Assembly (NCBI RefSeq): GCF_036898825.1
Contig: NZ_JARUND010000001.1
Location: 3,348,001-3,412,000, forward strand
Direction: 5' to 3'
DNA length: 64,000 bases
Origin: Streptomyces sp. B21-083
GTDB lineage: Bacteria > Actinomycetota > Actinomycetes > Streptomycetales > Streptomycetaceae
In this document: piece by piece, positions 1 through 7,974 of the stretch
Position numbering within the stretch: the stretch's first letter is position 1
How the letters are laid out: each line of letters begins with the position of its first letter
The notes under the pieces: model-generated
Database searches by the model: none
Seen by the model: only the letters and a program-made list of their open reading frames with translations
What the model was told of the DNA's origin: nothing
Position numbers and translations under genes: made by a program

Positions 1-1
1 C

Positions 2-154
2 AAGGAGGCCATGGCGTACGGCTTCACCCACTCCCTCACCGAAACCCTGGAGAAGGAGGACGAACTGCAGGCCCGCGCGGGCGAGTCGGAGGACCACGCG
101 ATCGCGGTGCGGGCGTTCGTCAACAAGGAGAAGCCGAAGTTCCTGGGGCGTTAG
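2..154 (+). CDS. Enoyl-CoA hydratase/isomerase family, C-terminal fragment
   Basis: The frame is open from the left edge and ends at TAG 152-154, giving the last 50 residues of a protein that begins outside the window. The fragment opens KEAMAYGFTHSLTETL and ends NKEKPKFLGR. That pattern, a helical trimerisation-type tail closing in a short basic P-K-F stretch, fits the crotonase fold C-terminus as commonly seen in Streptomyces enoyl-CoA hydratases, which hydrate trans-2-enoyl-CoA in fatty-acid breakdown. The catalytic glutamates lie outside the window, so the family call rests only on the tail and could be wrong. It converges with tag about 50 bases downstream. Confidence 0.5.
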   Translation, partial: KEAMAYGFTHSLTETLEKEDELQARAGESEDHAIAVRAFVNKEKPKFLGR

Positions 155-206
155 GCCGGGGCGGGAGCACTGCCGGGGAGCGCCTTCCACGCGTCCGACG
201 CGTCCC

Positions 207-797
207 CTATGGGGCGCTCCTCGCCACGCACGTCTCCAGGTGGTCGTCCACCAGGCCGCACGCCTGCATCAGCGCGTACGCGGTCGTGGGGCCGACGAAG
301 CGCAGGCCGCGCTTCTTCAGGGCCTTGGACAGGGCGGTCGACGCGTCGGTGACCGCCGGTACGTCGGCAAGGGTCCGGGGAGCGGGCCGGGAGGCCGGGT
401 CCGGGGCGTGGGACCAGATCAGCTCGTCCAGGTCCCCCGGCGCCCAGTCGGCCAGCACGCGCGCGTTGGCGATCGTCGCGTCGACCTTGGCGCGGTTGCG
501 GATGATGCCGGCGTCGGCGAGGAGCCGTTCACGGTCGGCGTCCGTGAAGACCGCGACGGACGAGATCTTGAAGTCGGCGAAGGCGGTACGGAAGCCCGCC
601 CGGCGGCGCAGGATGGTGATCCAGGAGAGGCCGGACTGGAAGGCCTCCAGGGAGAGCCTCTCGAAGAGGGCGTCGTCGCCGTGGACCGGGCGGCCCCACT
701 CCTCGTCGTGGTAGATCACGTAGTCCGCCGTGGACAGCGCCCAGGGGCAGCGCAGCGCCCCGTCCGGGCCTGCCAGGGCCACGCCGGGGTCGCTCAC
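207..797 (-). CDS. tag: DNA-3-methyladenine glycosylase I
   Basis: Tag removes 3-methyladenine from alkylated DNA in base-excision repair in the cytoplasm. The 196-residue protein has the usual family length. It carries RCPWA near residue 17, YHDEEWG near 30, QSGLSW near 55, GIIRNR near 97, and late motifs GLRFVGPTTAYALMQ and VDDHLETC. The Cys near the start, the His of YHDEEWG and the His/Cys of DHLETC match the four ligands of the Tag zinc snap. The start is GTG at 797, which shares GTGA with the stop of the DivIVA-motif gene upstream, so translation is probably coupled. In M. tuberculosis the homologue tagA also sits beside a DivIVA-like gene (recalled, not searched). Confidence 0.93.
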   Translation of the reverse strand: MSDPGVALAGPDGALRCPWALSTADYVIYHDEEWGRPVHGDDALFERLSLEAFQSGLSWITILRRRAGFRTAFADFKISSVAVFTDADRERLLADAGIIRNRAKVDATIANARVLADWAPGDLDELIWSHAPDPASRPAPRTLADVPAVTDASTALSKALKKRGLRFVGPTTAYALMQACGLVDDHLETCVARSAP

Positions 798-1144
798 TGC
801 TCGTTCCCCTCGACCGGCTTGTCCATGGTGATCCGGGGCGCGGCCTGGGCGCCGGCCAGCGCGGACTCCAGGTCGGTGATACGGGCGTCCCGTTCGGCGA
901 GTTCGGCGCCGAGGCGGGTGAGGGCGTCGTCGACGTCCGACATGCGGTAGCCGCGGGCCGCGAGCGGGAACCTGAGGGACTCGACGTCGTCGCGGCCGAC
1001 CGGGCGGTCGAGCGGCAGGAGGTCCTGGAGTCGCTCGGGAGCGGCCTCCGGCAGGACGGCGCTGTCACCGCCGCCCACCACGGCCAGCGTCACCGCGGTG
1101 ACCACGACGGCGAGCGCGACGACCAGGAACAAGAACATCAACAT
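794..1144 (-). CDS. Small membrane protein with DivIVA-type motif
   Basis: This 116-residue protein has one hydrophobic segment (residues about 2-23) followed by a cytoplasmic part. That part contains RFPLAARGYRMSDVDDAL near residues 58-75, the signature of the DivIVA domain, and then a short amphipathic coiled-coil-like helix. DivIVA-domain proteins bind curved or polar membrane and recruit wall-growth factors. A protein this small is more likely a membrane-anchored adaptor than the main polar scaffold. The start is ATG at 1144, with an in-frame alternative ATG at 1138. It is the first gene of a two-gene unit with tag and is divergent from the folP-like gene. Confidence 0.75.
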   Translation of the reverse strand: MLMFLFLVVALAVVVTAVTLAVVGGGDSAVLPEAAPERLQDLLPLDRPVGRDDVESLRFPLAARGYRMSDVDDALTRLGAELAERDARITDLESALAGAQAAPRITMDKPVEGNEQ

Positions 1145-1326
1145 CGCTGGGTCCCCACGGGATTCGGCTGGATCGGGTTGATCGGAACTGCGGTGCCTGT
1201 TGCGGCAGGCTCCGATCGTGCCATGCGAGTCTGGCAGTTAGGGTCGCAGGCGGCCGAATACAGGGCTGATTGCCTGGCCGGGCACAGGAACCGTTCCGGG
1301 AAACGCACAAGGAGAGGTCACAGGCG

Positions 1327-2187
1327 ATGCTCAGACTGGGAGGGCGTGAGTTCGGCGCGCACGAGCCTGTGATCATGGCGATCGTGAACCGGACCCCGGA
1401 CTCGTTCTACGACCAGGGAGCCACCTTCCGCGACGAGCCGGCGCTCGCACGCGTGGAGCAGGCGGTGTCCGAGGGTGCCGCCATCATCGACATCGGCGGC
1501 GTGAAGGCGGGGCCCGGCGAAGAGGTGACGGCGGCGGAGGAGGCGCGGCGGACGGTCGGCTTCGTGGCGGAGGTACGGCGCCGCTTCCCCGAGGTGATCA
1601 TCAGCGTGGACACCTGGCGGGCCGAGGTGGGCGAGGCCGTGTGCGAGGCCGGCGCGGATCTGCTGAACGACGCGTGGGGCGGCGTGGACCCGGGTCTCGC
1701 GGAAGTCGCGGGACGGTTCGGGGTGGGGCTGGTGTGCACGCACGCGGGCGGTGCGGAGCCTCGGACACGGCCGCACCGGGTGGCGTACGAGGACGTCATG
1801 GCCGACATCCTGCGGGTGACCGTCGGGCTGGCCGAGCGGGCGGTGTCGCTGGGGGTGCCGCGGGAGTCGGTGATAATCGATCCCGGGCACGACTTCGGGA
1901 AGAACACGCGGCACAGCCTGGAGGCGACGCGGCGGCTCGGGGAGATGGTGGAGACGGGGTGGCCGGTGCTGGTGTCCCTGTCCAACAAGGACTTCGTGGG
2001 CGAGACGCTGGACAGGCCGCTGAAGGAACGGCTGGTGGGGACGCTGGCGACGACGGCGGTGTCGATGTGGCTGGGGGCGCGGGTGTACCGCGTCCACGAG
2101 GTCGCGGAGACCCGGCAGGTCCTGGACATGGTGATGTCGATCGCGGGACATCGCCCTCCGGCGGTGGCGCGGCGGGGGCTGGCGTGA
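1327..2187 (+). CDS. Dihydropteroate synthase paralogue (FolP2-like)
   Basis: This 286-residue TIM-barrel protein of the DHPS family opens IMAIVNRTPDSFYDQG, matching the classic first DHPS signature, and also has IIDIGG, SVDTWRAE, NDAWGG and DPGHDFGKN. The start is ATG 1327 because AAGGAGAG lies just upstream and the longer frame to 1270 has no such site. Two active-site loops differ from catalytic DHPS. The usual D-I-G-G-E-S-T-R-P loop reads DIGGVKAGPGE, and the pABA-side S-x-K-R-F-I motif reads SNKDFVGE. These match the mycobacterial FolP2 type, which is reported not to supply DHPS activity. True folate synthesis is therefore probably elsewhere, and the real substrate is unknown. Confidence 0.8.
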   Translation: MLRLGGREFGAHEPVIMAIVNRTPDSFYDQGATFRDEPALARVEQAVSEGAAIIDIGGVKAGPGEEVTAAEEARRTVGFVAEVRRRFPEVIISVDTWRAEVGEAVCEAGADLLNDAWGGVDPGLAEVAGRFGVGLVCTHAGGAEPRTRPHRVAYEDVMADILRVTVGLAERAVSLGVPRESVIIDPGHDFGKNTRHSLEATRRLGEMVETGWPVLVSLSNKDFVGETLDRPLKERLVGTLATTAVSMWLGARVYRVHEVAETRQVLDMVMSIAGHRPPAVARRGLA

Positions 2188-2220
2188 CGCCGGACGGGCT
2201 GGATTCAGCCCGTCCGGCGT
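2187..2220 (+). terminator. Intrinsic terminator after the folP-like gene
   Basis: A perfect 14-bp inverted repeat (ACGCCGGACGGGCT against AGCCCGTCCGGCGT) with a 6-nt loop begins at the stop codon of the folP-like gene. There is no U-tract, as is common for Streptomyces terminators. Confidence 0.7.
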
Positions 2221-2290
2221 TTGAGGACGAGGCCCGTTCAGGGCCGTAGGGGGGTCTGGGGGCGCAGCCCCCAGTGGGGGTCCCCCTCTG
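2208..2290. repeat. Streptomyces-type intergenic GC-rich repeat element
   Basis: The stretch from GCCCGTCCGGCG through GAGGACGAGGCCCGTTCAGG to a second hairpin (CTGGGGGCGCAGCCCCCAG) has the composition and order of a short element often seen between convergent Streptomyces genes (recognised from memory). It lies between the convergent folP-like and LOG genes and probably terminates both. Only one copy was noticed in this window. Confidence 0.5.
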
Positions 2291-2329
2291 GGCGGCGGGG
2301 GCGAAGATCCGCCCGTCCGAGCCCAGCGC

Positions 2330-3088
2330 TCAGCGTCCCGCCTCCTTGGACACCAAGGCCACCGCCTCGTCCACGTCGTCCGTGACGTGGAACAGCATCA
2401 GGTCCTTCTCCGACGCCTTGCCCTGGGCGATCAGCGTGTTGGTCAGCCAGTCGACCAGACCGCCCCAGTACTCGCTTCCGAACAGGACGATCGGGAAGCG
2501 CGTTACCTTCTGCGTCTGGACGAGGGTGAGCGCCTCGAAGAGTTCGTCCAGGGTGCCCAGGCCCCCGGGCAGGACCACGAAGCCCTGCGCGTACTTCACG
2601 AACATCATCTTGCGGACGAAGAAGTAGCGGAAGTTCAGGCCGATGTCGACGTAGGGGTTGAGCCCCTGTTCGAAGGGCAGCTCGATGCCCAGCCCCACCG
2701 AGACGCCCTTCGCCTCGCACGCGCCCTTGTTGGCCGCCTCCATCGCGCCCGGGCCACCGCCCGTGATCACCGCGAACCCGGCCTCCACCAGGCCCCGTCC
2801 GAGCCGGACGCCCGCCTCGTACTCCGGGGAGTCCGTCTTCGTCCGCGCCGAGCCGAACACACTGATCGCGGGCGGGAGTTCGGCCAGGGTGCCGAAGCCC
2901 TCGATGAACTCCGACTGGATGCGCAGCACCCGCCAGGGGTCCGTGTGGACCCAGTCGGAGGGGCCGCCCGCGTCGAGGAGACGCTGGTCGGTCGTGCTCG
3001 CCTGGACCTGCTCGCGTCTGCGCAGCACCGGTCCGAGCCGCTGCTCCTCCGGGGGTTGCTTCTTGCCCTCGGGGTTGCCGGTAGCCAT
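2330..3088 (-). CDS. LOG-family (TIGR00730) phosphoribohydrolase-like protein
   Basis: This 252-residue Rossmann-fold protein has VFGSARTKTDSPEY, ITGGGPGAMEAANKGA near residues 110-125 and LPGGLGTLDELFE near 175. The last two are the nucleotide-binding and catalytic motifs of the LOG family, often annotated as lysine decarboxylase. Family members release the base from nucleotide 5'-monophosphates, as in cytokinin activation. The N-terminal 50 residues are charged and probably disordered. It sits between the folP-like gene and dapE, and the M. tuberculosis homologue Rv1205 lies in the same neighbourhood, so the linkage is old. The natural substrate is not known from sequence. Confidence 0.85.
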   Translation of the reverse strand: MATGNPEGKKQPPEEQRLGPVLRRREQVQASTTDQRLLDAGGPSDWVHTDPWRVLRIQSEFIEGFGTLAELPPAISVFGSARTKTDSPEYEAGVRLGRGLVEAGFAVITGGGPGAMEAANKGACEAKGVSVGLGIELPFEQGLNPYVDIGLNFRYFFVRKMMFVKYAQGFVVLPGGLGTLDELFEALTLVQTQKVTRFPIVLFGSEYWGGLVDWLTNTLIAQGKASEKDLMLFHVTDDVDEAVALVSKEAGR

Positions 3089-3214
3089 GGCCGCTCCCTT
3101 CCTCCACCTACTGTCGTTCCACCTCAGCGTAGATCTCCGCCGGTTACGGGCGGGGGACGTGAGGATGTCCGCCGTGAAGCGCCGCTTCCCGGCGACGCCG
3201 GAACCCTTGCCGGG

Positions 3215-4294
3215 TCATGACGTCAGCCAGGCCCGCAGCCGTTCCTCACCCGCCAGGATCTTTCCGGTTTCCACCCGTTCGTCCCGCTTGTGCGCCAAGT
3301 GCGGGTTTCCCGGGCCGTAGTTGACCGCGGGGATACCGAGCGCGCTGAAACGCGACACGTCCGTCCAGCCGTACTTGGGCTGCGGGGTGCCGCCCACCGC
3401 CTCGATGAAGGCCGCCGCCGCGGGGTGGGAGAGACCCGGGAGGGCCGCGCCGCTGTGGTCGTCGACGACGAACTCCGTGACCCCGCAGTCCGCGAACACC
3501 TCCCGTACGTGCGCGAGGGCCTCGGCCTCCGAACGGTCGGGCGCGTAGCGGAAGTTGACCGTCACCACGCACTCGTCGGGGATGACGTTGCCCGCCACCC
3601 CGCCCCCGATCCGGACGGCGTTCAACCCCTCCCGGTACTCCAGGCCGTCGATCACCGGGTAACGCGGCTGGTAGGAGGCCAGCTTGGCCAGGATCGGGGC
3701 CGCCGCGTGGATCGCGTTGGAGCCCATCCAGCTGCGCGCGGAGTGGGCCCGCTCCCCCGACGTCTTCAGCAGCACCCTCAGCGTGCCCTGGCAGCCGCCC
3801 TCCACCTGGCCGTCGGACGGCTCCAGCAGTACCGCGAAGTCGCCCTCCAGCCAGTCCGGGTGGGCCTCGGCCATGTGCTTGAGGCCGTTCAGCTCGGCGG
3901 CGACCTCTTCCTGGTCGTAGAAGACGAACGTCAGGTCCCGGTTCGGTTCCGGCACCGTGGCCGCGATCCGGAGTTGGACCGCGACCCCTGACTTCATGTC
4001 GCAGGTGCCGCAGCCCCACAGGACCCCGTCGTCGTCCAGCCTCGACGGCACGTTGTCGGCGATCGGGACCGTGTCGATGTGGCCGGCCAGGATCACGCGC
4101 TGCGCGCGGCCCAGGTGCGTCCGGGCGACGACGTTGTTGCCGTACCGCTCGACCGTGAGGTGCGGGAGGGCACGCAGGGCGCTCTCGATCGCGTCCGCGA
4201 GTGGCTTCTCGCTGCCGCTCTCCGACGGGAAGTCGACGAGCCACGCGGTCAGGAGGGCGGCGTCCAACGTGAGGTCAAGCGGGGTATCGGCCAT
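3215..4294 (-). CDS. dapE: Succinyl-diaminopimelate desuccinylase
   Basis: DapE cleaves N-succinyl-LL-diaminopimelate to LL-diaminopimelate and succinate, feeding lysine and peptidoglycan cross-link synthesis. The 359-residue protein is an M20 di-metal peptidase. It carries AGHIDTVP (first metal His and Asp), CGTCDMKSG (bridging Asp), DQEEVAAE (catalytic Glu pair) and LLEPSDGQVEGG, with a late metal His region near LAHKRDE. The start ATG 4294 begins MADTPLDLT. An open frame extends 14 residues further but adds only an arginine-rich stretch with no clear function. Its pathway partner dapC lies about 2 kb away. Confidence 0.93.
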   Translation of the reverse strand: MADTPLDLTLDAALLTAWLVDFPSESGSEKPLADAIESALRALPHLTVERYGNNVVARTHLGRAQRVILAGHIDTVPIADNVPSRLDDDGVLWGCGTCDMKSGVAVQLRIAATVPEPNRDLTFVFYDQEEVAAELNGLKHMAEAHPDWLEGDFAVLLEPSDGQVEGGCQGTLRVLLKTSGERAHSARSWMGSNAIHAAAPILAKLASYQPRYPVIDGLEYREGLNAVRIGGGVAGNVIPDECVVTVNFRYAPDRSEAEALAHVREVFADCGVTEFVVDDHSGAALPGLSHPAAAAFIEAVGGTPQPKYGWTDVSRFSALGIPAVNYGPGNPHLAHKRDERVETGKILAGEERLRAWLTS

Positions 4295-4445
4295 GCCGAC
4301 GACCCTAACTCGCCGTCCCGCCGGGCCGCCGCGCACCGCCCCTCCGCCTTACCGTGCCACCCCACACCGTCTCCTCACCCTCTTCCGAACCCCGTCCTCA
4401 CCCGACACGCGAGCCGCACTCCCTACTCTCCAGTACCTTGTACGG

Positions 4446-5423
4446 ATGCCGGAGCCGTCCCCCACTCGCACACGTCGTGGCCGCCTTCTCCGTCGTGGGG
4501 CGTCCTTCGTGGTCCTGCTCGCCGTCGCGGGCTATCTCGCGGTGCAGTACGTCACCGGCGGCACCGGGGATCCGGCCTGCGAGGTCGTCTCGGCGGGCGG
4601 CGACGGAGCCGCGTACGAGTTCACGCCGGAGCAGGCGGTCAACGCGGCGACGATCACCGCGGTCGGCACCGCGCGCGGGCTGCCCGAACGGGCCGTCGCC
4701 ATCGCGCTGGCGACCTCCCTCCAGGAGTCGGGGCTGCGCAACATCACCCATGGTGACCGGGACTCGCTCGGCCTGTTCCAGCAACGGCCCTCGCAGGGCT
4801 GGGGTACGGCGAAGCAGATCCAGGACCCGACCTACTCGGCAGGCGAGTTCTACGACCATCTCGTCAAGGTCTCCGGCTATGCGCGACTCCCTCTCACCGA
4901 GGCGGCGCAGCGCGTGCAGCGCAGCGGCTATCCGGAGGCGTACGCGAAGCACGAGCAGGACGCGACACTGCTGGCGGCGGCCCTGACCGGCCGTGCGGCG
5001 GCCACCCTGACCTGCGAGGGCCGCCCGGAGACCACCCCGGCCGGCGGCACGGACGCCGTACGGGCGGCGCTCGTACGGGACTTCGGCCGCGACGTGCTCG
5101 CGGTGGCCGTGGCCGAGGTGGGCCGGAAGACCGCCGCCAAGCCCACGCCCGCCCCCACCGCGACGACGGCCGCCGACCGGCGGACCGTGACCCTTCCGGT
5201 GTCCTCGGACACCGGAAGGGCCGCCGGGCTGACGGTCCGCGAGCGCGGCTGGCAACTGGCGCACTGGGCGGTGGCCAACTCCTCCGCGCTGCACATCGAG
5301 AACGTCTCGTACGCGGGCCGCCGCTGGACGGCCGGCAACACCGACAGCGAGTGGCGTCCGGTCGGGACGGAGAAGGGCTCGGGCGGGGGCACGGACGCGG
5401 TCCGTATCGTCACCACCCAGTAG
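4446..5423 (+). CDS. Membrane-anchored protein with lysozyme-like fold
   Basis: This 325-residue protein has a basic N-terminus (RTRRGRLLRRG), one membrane segment near residues 18-38 and an extracytoplasmic region. Residues about 85-150 read ALATSLQESGLRN, then GDRDSLGLFQQRPSQGWG. This is the pattern of a goose-lysozyme/transglycosylase-like domain common in actinobacterial secreted proteins, with the E of QESG in the position of the catalytic acid. The C-terminal third is unassigned and ends with tryptophan-containing repeats of W-R-x-x-G type. Homologues are sometimes labelled heavy-metal transporter, but nothing here supports transport. It is divergent from dapE. Muralytic activity is an inference. 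Confidence 0.65.
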   Translation: MPEPSPTRTRRGRLLRRGASFVVLLAVAGYLAVQYVTGGTGDPACEVVSAGGDGAAYEFTPEQAVNAATITAVGTARGLPERAVAIALATSLQESGLRNITHGDRDSLGLFQQRPSQGWGTAKQIQDPTYSAGEFYDHLVKVSGYARLPLTEAAQRVQRSGYPEAYAKHEQDATLLAAALTGRAAATLTCEGRPETTPAGGTDAVRAALVRDFGRDVLAVAVAEVGRKTAAKPTPAPTATTAADRRTVTLPVSSDTGRAAGLTVRERGWQLAHWAVANSSALHIENVSYAGRRWTAGNTDSEWRPVGTEKGSGGGTDAVRIVTTQ

Positions 5424-5742
5424 TACGGACAGGGGTGCGGGGTGTCACCCGCGAGGGTTACTCCTGTCGGATCGCGGTGGAAGTCTGCGCGGGTTTTCAG
5501 CGAGTCGCTCCTCCATCCGTGCACTGTCCGTCAGAACCCTTGCGAACAAAGGGCTGCAACGCGCCACAAGGATTCACCCGACTTTCGGACCGGGTGGCCT
5601 TTGCCCGTTTTTATCCGCAGCCGATAATGCGACGCATTGCCAACTCTTTACGTTGGGGCGCCGCAACCTTCAGGGGCCTTCGAGCGGTAGTCACTGCGTC
5701 CGAGTCCGGACGATCAACAGTCAACCGAAACTCAGGAGCAAC
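5424..5742 (+). promoter_or_regulatory. Intergenic region upstream of the small secreted protein
   Basis: These 319 bases hold no convincing gene. They are less GC-rich than the flanks near 5590-5660 and presumably contain the promoter for the secreted protein at 5743. No hexamer pair could be fixed with confidence. A clear ribosome-binding site (CTCAGGAG) sits just before the downstream start. Confidence 0.4.
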
Positions 5743-6195
5743 ATGACCCTCCCCCTGACCCGCCGGATCGCCCGTGCAGCGCTGCTCGTCGCGGCGGGAG
5801 CGGCAGCCGGGGTCGGTGCGGCCGGCGCCGCCAGCGCGGCGCCCGCCGGGCTGCCCGCCACTCCGAACCTGAGCGGCCTGACCGCCCTGGACGGGGCGAA
5901 CGTCGGCAACACCGTCGACGGCGCGGCTCAGAACGTCTCCGGGCTCGCGGGCCAAGCCGGTGGCGACGCGGTCAAGAAGTCCGTGCCGGCGGCGGCCGCG
6001 ACCGGCGGCCAGGTGGCCAAGAAGGCCACGCCCGCCGCGCAGAAGACGGCCGGTGGAGCGGCGGGCGACGCCGGTGGCCTCCTCGGCGACACCGCGGAGA
6101 CGGCCACGAAGGGCGGCCTGCCCACGGACGCGCTCCCCACGAAGGGCCTGCCCGGCGCCGGCCAGCTGCCCCTCCAGGGCCTGCCGCTGGGCTGA
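5743..6195 (+). CDS. Small secreted Ala/Gly-rich protein, function unknown
   Basis: This 150-residue protein has a Sec signal peptide: basic TRRIAR, an alanine-rich hydrophobic core and a likely cleavage after AASA near residue 30. The mature part is rich in A, G, K and T and repeats short motifs such as GGDA, KKATPA, TKGGLPT and TKGLPG. No catalytic or lipobox motif is visible. The start ATG 5743 follows CTCAGGAGCAAC. It is monocistronic, with a strong terminator downstream. I do not recognise a function. A small cell-surface structural or hydrophobic protein is one possibility. Confidence 0.65.
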   Translation: MTLPLTRRIARAALLVAAGAAAGVGAAGAASAAPAGLPATPNLSGLTALDGANVGNTVDGAAQNVSGLAGQAGGDAVKKSVPAAAATGGQVAKKATPAAQKTAGGAAGDAGGLLGDTAETATKGGLPTDALPTKGLPGAGQLPLQGLPLG

Positions 6196-6221
6196 CCCGA
6201 GCAGCGGTGACCAGGTGATGG

Positions 6222-6256
6222 CGGAGGGGCCCGGGGATCTTCCCCGGGCCCCTCCG
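6222..6256. terminator. Bidirectional terminator between convergent genes
   Basis: A perfect 16-bp stem (CGGAGGGGCCCGGGGA against its complement) with a 3-nt loop lies between the stop of the secreted protein and the stop of dapC, and could end both transcripts. Confidence 0.8.
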
Positions 6257-6289
6257 TCGCGCTGTCTGTCGTACGGACCGTCCTACCGC

Positions 6290-7381
6290 CTACAGGCGGG
6301 CGACGGCCGCCGCCACCCGCTCGTCCGTCGCCGTCAGGGCCACGCGCACGAACGTGTCGCCCGCCGTGCCGTAGAAGTCGCCCGGGGCCACCAGGATGCC
6401 CAGGTCGGCGAGGTGGGCGACGGTGTCCCAGCAGGACTCGCCCCGGGTCGCCCACAGGTAGAGGCTGGCCTCGCTGTGTTCGATACGGAAGCCGTGCCGC
6501 ACCAGGGCCTCACGCAGGGCCGTACGACGGGCCACGTACCGTTCGCGCTGCTCGCGCACATGCGTGTCGTCGCCGAGCGCGGCCACGACCGCCGCCTGGG
6601 TGGGCGCCGAGGTCATCATGCCGCCGTGCTTGCGGATCTGCAGGAGCGGGCCGAGGACCGCCGGGTCACCCGCGAGGAAGGCGGCGCGGTAGCCGGCCAG
6701 GTTGGAGCGCTTGGAGAGGGAGTGGACGGACACGATCCCCTCGTAGGAGCCGCCGCACACGTCCGGGTGCAGTACGGAGACCGGGTCGGCCTCCCAGCCC
6801 AGCTCGAAGTAGCACTCGTCGGAGAAGATCAGCACGCCGTGCTCGCGGGCCCAGGCGACCGTCCTGGTCAGCTCCTCCTTGCTCAGCACCCGGCCCGTGG
6901 GGTTCGAGGGCGAGTTGAGCCAGAGCAGCTTCAGGTTCGTCGGGTCCAGCTCGGTCGGGTCGTCGTAGACCTCGTACTCGGCGCGGGCCAGCCGGGCGCC
7001 CACCTCGTAGGTCGGGTAGGCGAGGCGCGGGTAGGCGACCTTGTCGCCGGGGCCCAGGCCCAGCTGCGTCGGGAGCCAGGCGACCAGTTCCTTGGAGCCG
7101 ACGATCGGCAGGACGTGGTGGTGGGTGATGCCCCGGGCGCCCACTCGCCGTTCGACCCAGGCGGTGAGCGCGTCACGCAGCTCGGGCGTGCCCCAGACGG
7201 TCGGGTAGCCCGGCGAGTCGGCGGCCGCGACCAGCGCCTTCTGGATCAGCTCGGGGACCGGGTCCACCGGCGTGCCGACCGACAGGTCGACGATGCCGTC
7301 CGGGTGCGCGGCGGCCGTCTTCTTGTACGGCTCCAGCTTGTCCCAGGGGAAGGTGGGGAGGCGGTCGGAGACTGCGGACAC
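6290..7381 (-). CDS. dapC: N-succinyldiaminopimelate aminotransferase
   Basis: This class-I PLP aminotransferase of 363 residues transfers an amino group from glutamate to N-succinyl-2-amino-6-oxopimelate in lysine/DAP synthesis. It has DLSVGTPVDPVP at the substrate-binding N-terminus, GYPTVWGTPELRDAL, LWLNSPSNPTGRV, FSDECYFE and HSLSKRSNLAGYR. In the last of these, Lys224 is in the PLP Schiff-base position. The actinobacterial DapC subgroup lies next to a ferredoxin gene, as here. A large hairpin separates it from the upstream ferredoxin gene (see that entry). With dapE nearby, the window holds two late steps of the succinylase branch. Confidence 0.9.
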   Translation of the reverse strand: MSAVSDRLPTFPWDKLEPYKKTAAAHPDGIVDLSVGTPVDPVPELIQKALVAAADSPGYPTVWGTPELRDALTAWVERRVGARGITHHHVLPIVGSKELVAWLPTQLGLGPGDKVAYPRLAYPTYEVGARLARAEYEVYDDPTELDPTNLKLLWLNSPSNPTGRVLSKEELTRTVAWAREHGVLIFSDECYFELGWEADPVSVLHPDVCGGSYEGIVSVHSLSKRSNLAGYRAAFLAGDPAVLGPLLQIRKHGGMMTSAPTQAAVVAALGDDTHVREQRERYVARRTALREALVRHGFRIEHSEASLYLWATRGESCWDTVAHLADLGILVAPGDFYGTAGDTFVRVALTATDERVAAAVARL

Positions 7382-7423
7382 GGGATCTCGCTCACTTTCG
7401 GGTACGTACCTGCGTACGGCAAA

Positions 7424-7484
7424 CGCCTCGGTCCCGTACGGCGATCACATGACGGGAGTGATCAGGCCGTACGGGACCGAGGCG
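7424..7484 (-). terminator. Long hairpin between the ferredoxin gene and dapC
   Basis: A 19-bp perfect outer stem (7424-7442 with 7466-7484) continues, after a 2-nt bulge, into a 6-bp inner stem GATCAC/GTGATC with a 9-nt loop. It lies downstream of the ferredoxin stop and 43 bases before the dapC start, both on the minus strand. It may terminate or attenuate ferredoxin transcripts, leaving dapC dependent on read-through or on a promoter squeezed into the short gap. Confidence 0.7.
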
Positions 7485-7506
7485 GCGCGGGTTCTGCGGG
7501 CCGCTC

Positions 7507-7833
7507 TCAGCCGGTCTGGTTCTGCGGCGGCAGCGCGGCGATGAAGGGGTGATCGCGCTCGATCAGTCCCAGCTTGCTGGCGCCACCGGGCGAGCCGAGC
7601 TCGTCGAAGTACTCGACGTTCGCCTTGTAGTAGTCCTTCCACTCCTCCGGAGTGTCGTCCTCGTAGAAGATCGCCTCGACCGGGCAGACCGGCTCACAGG
7701 CGCCACAGTCGACACATTCGTCCGGGTGGATGTACAAGGACCGGGAGCCCTCGTAGATGCAGTCGACCGGGCACTCTTCGATGCACGCCTTGTCCTTGAC
7801 GTCGACACAAGGCTGCGCGATGACGTAGGTCAC
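7507..7833 (-). CDS. 7Fe ferredoxin ([3Fe-4S][4Fe-4S])
   Basis: This 108-residue protein is a soluble electron carrier. The cysteine pattern reads CVDVKDKACIEECPVDC and then CVDCGACEPVCPVEAI, giving one [3Fe-4S] and one [4Fe-4S] cluster as in actinobacterial FdxA/FdxC ferredoxins. The C-terminal half has the long extension typical of this group (DDTPEEWKDYY, then ERDHPFI). It is short and uninterrupted, starting ATG 7833 after an AGGAGGAAC-type site. Likely partners such as cytochromes P450 or oxidoreductases are not adjacent. It is divergent from the GNAT gene. Confidence 0.93.
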   Translation of the reverse strand: MTYVIAQPCVDVKDKACIEECPVDCIYEGSRSLYIHPDECVDCGACEPVCPVEAIFYEDDTPEEWKDYYKANVEYFDELGSPGGASKLGLIERDHPFIAALPPQNQTG

Positions 7834-7974
7834 GCTGTCGTTCCTCCTCGATAGGGCGCTGGCGAGCCGTCTTCAGGCTCCGCCACCTGGCGCGCGGGAG
7901 CGCGGCGTCGTCGATGCCCGCACCTAGTATCTCCGTTCCCGGGCATGATCCATACAGGAGGGGTGAACTGACCT

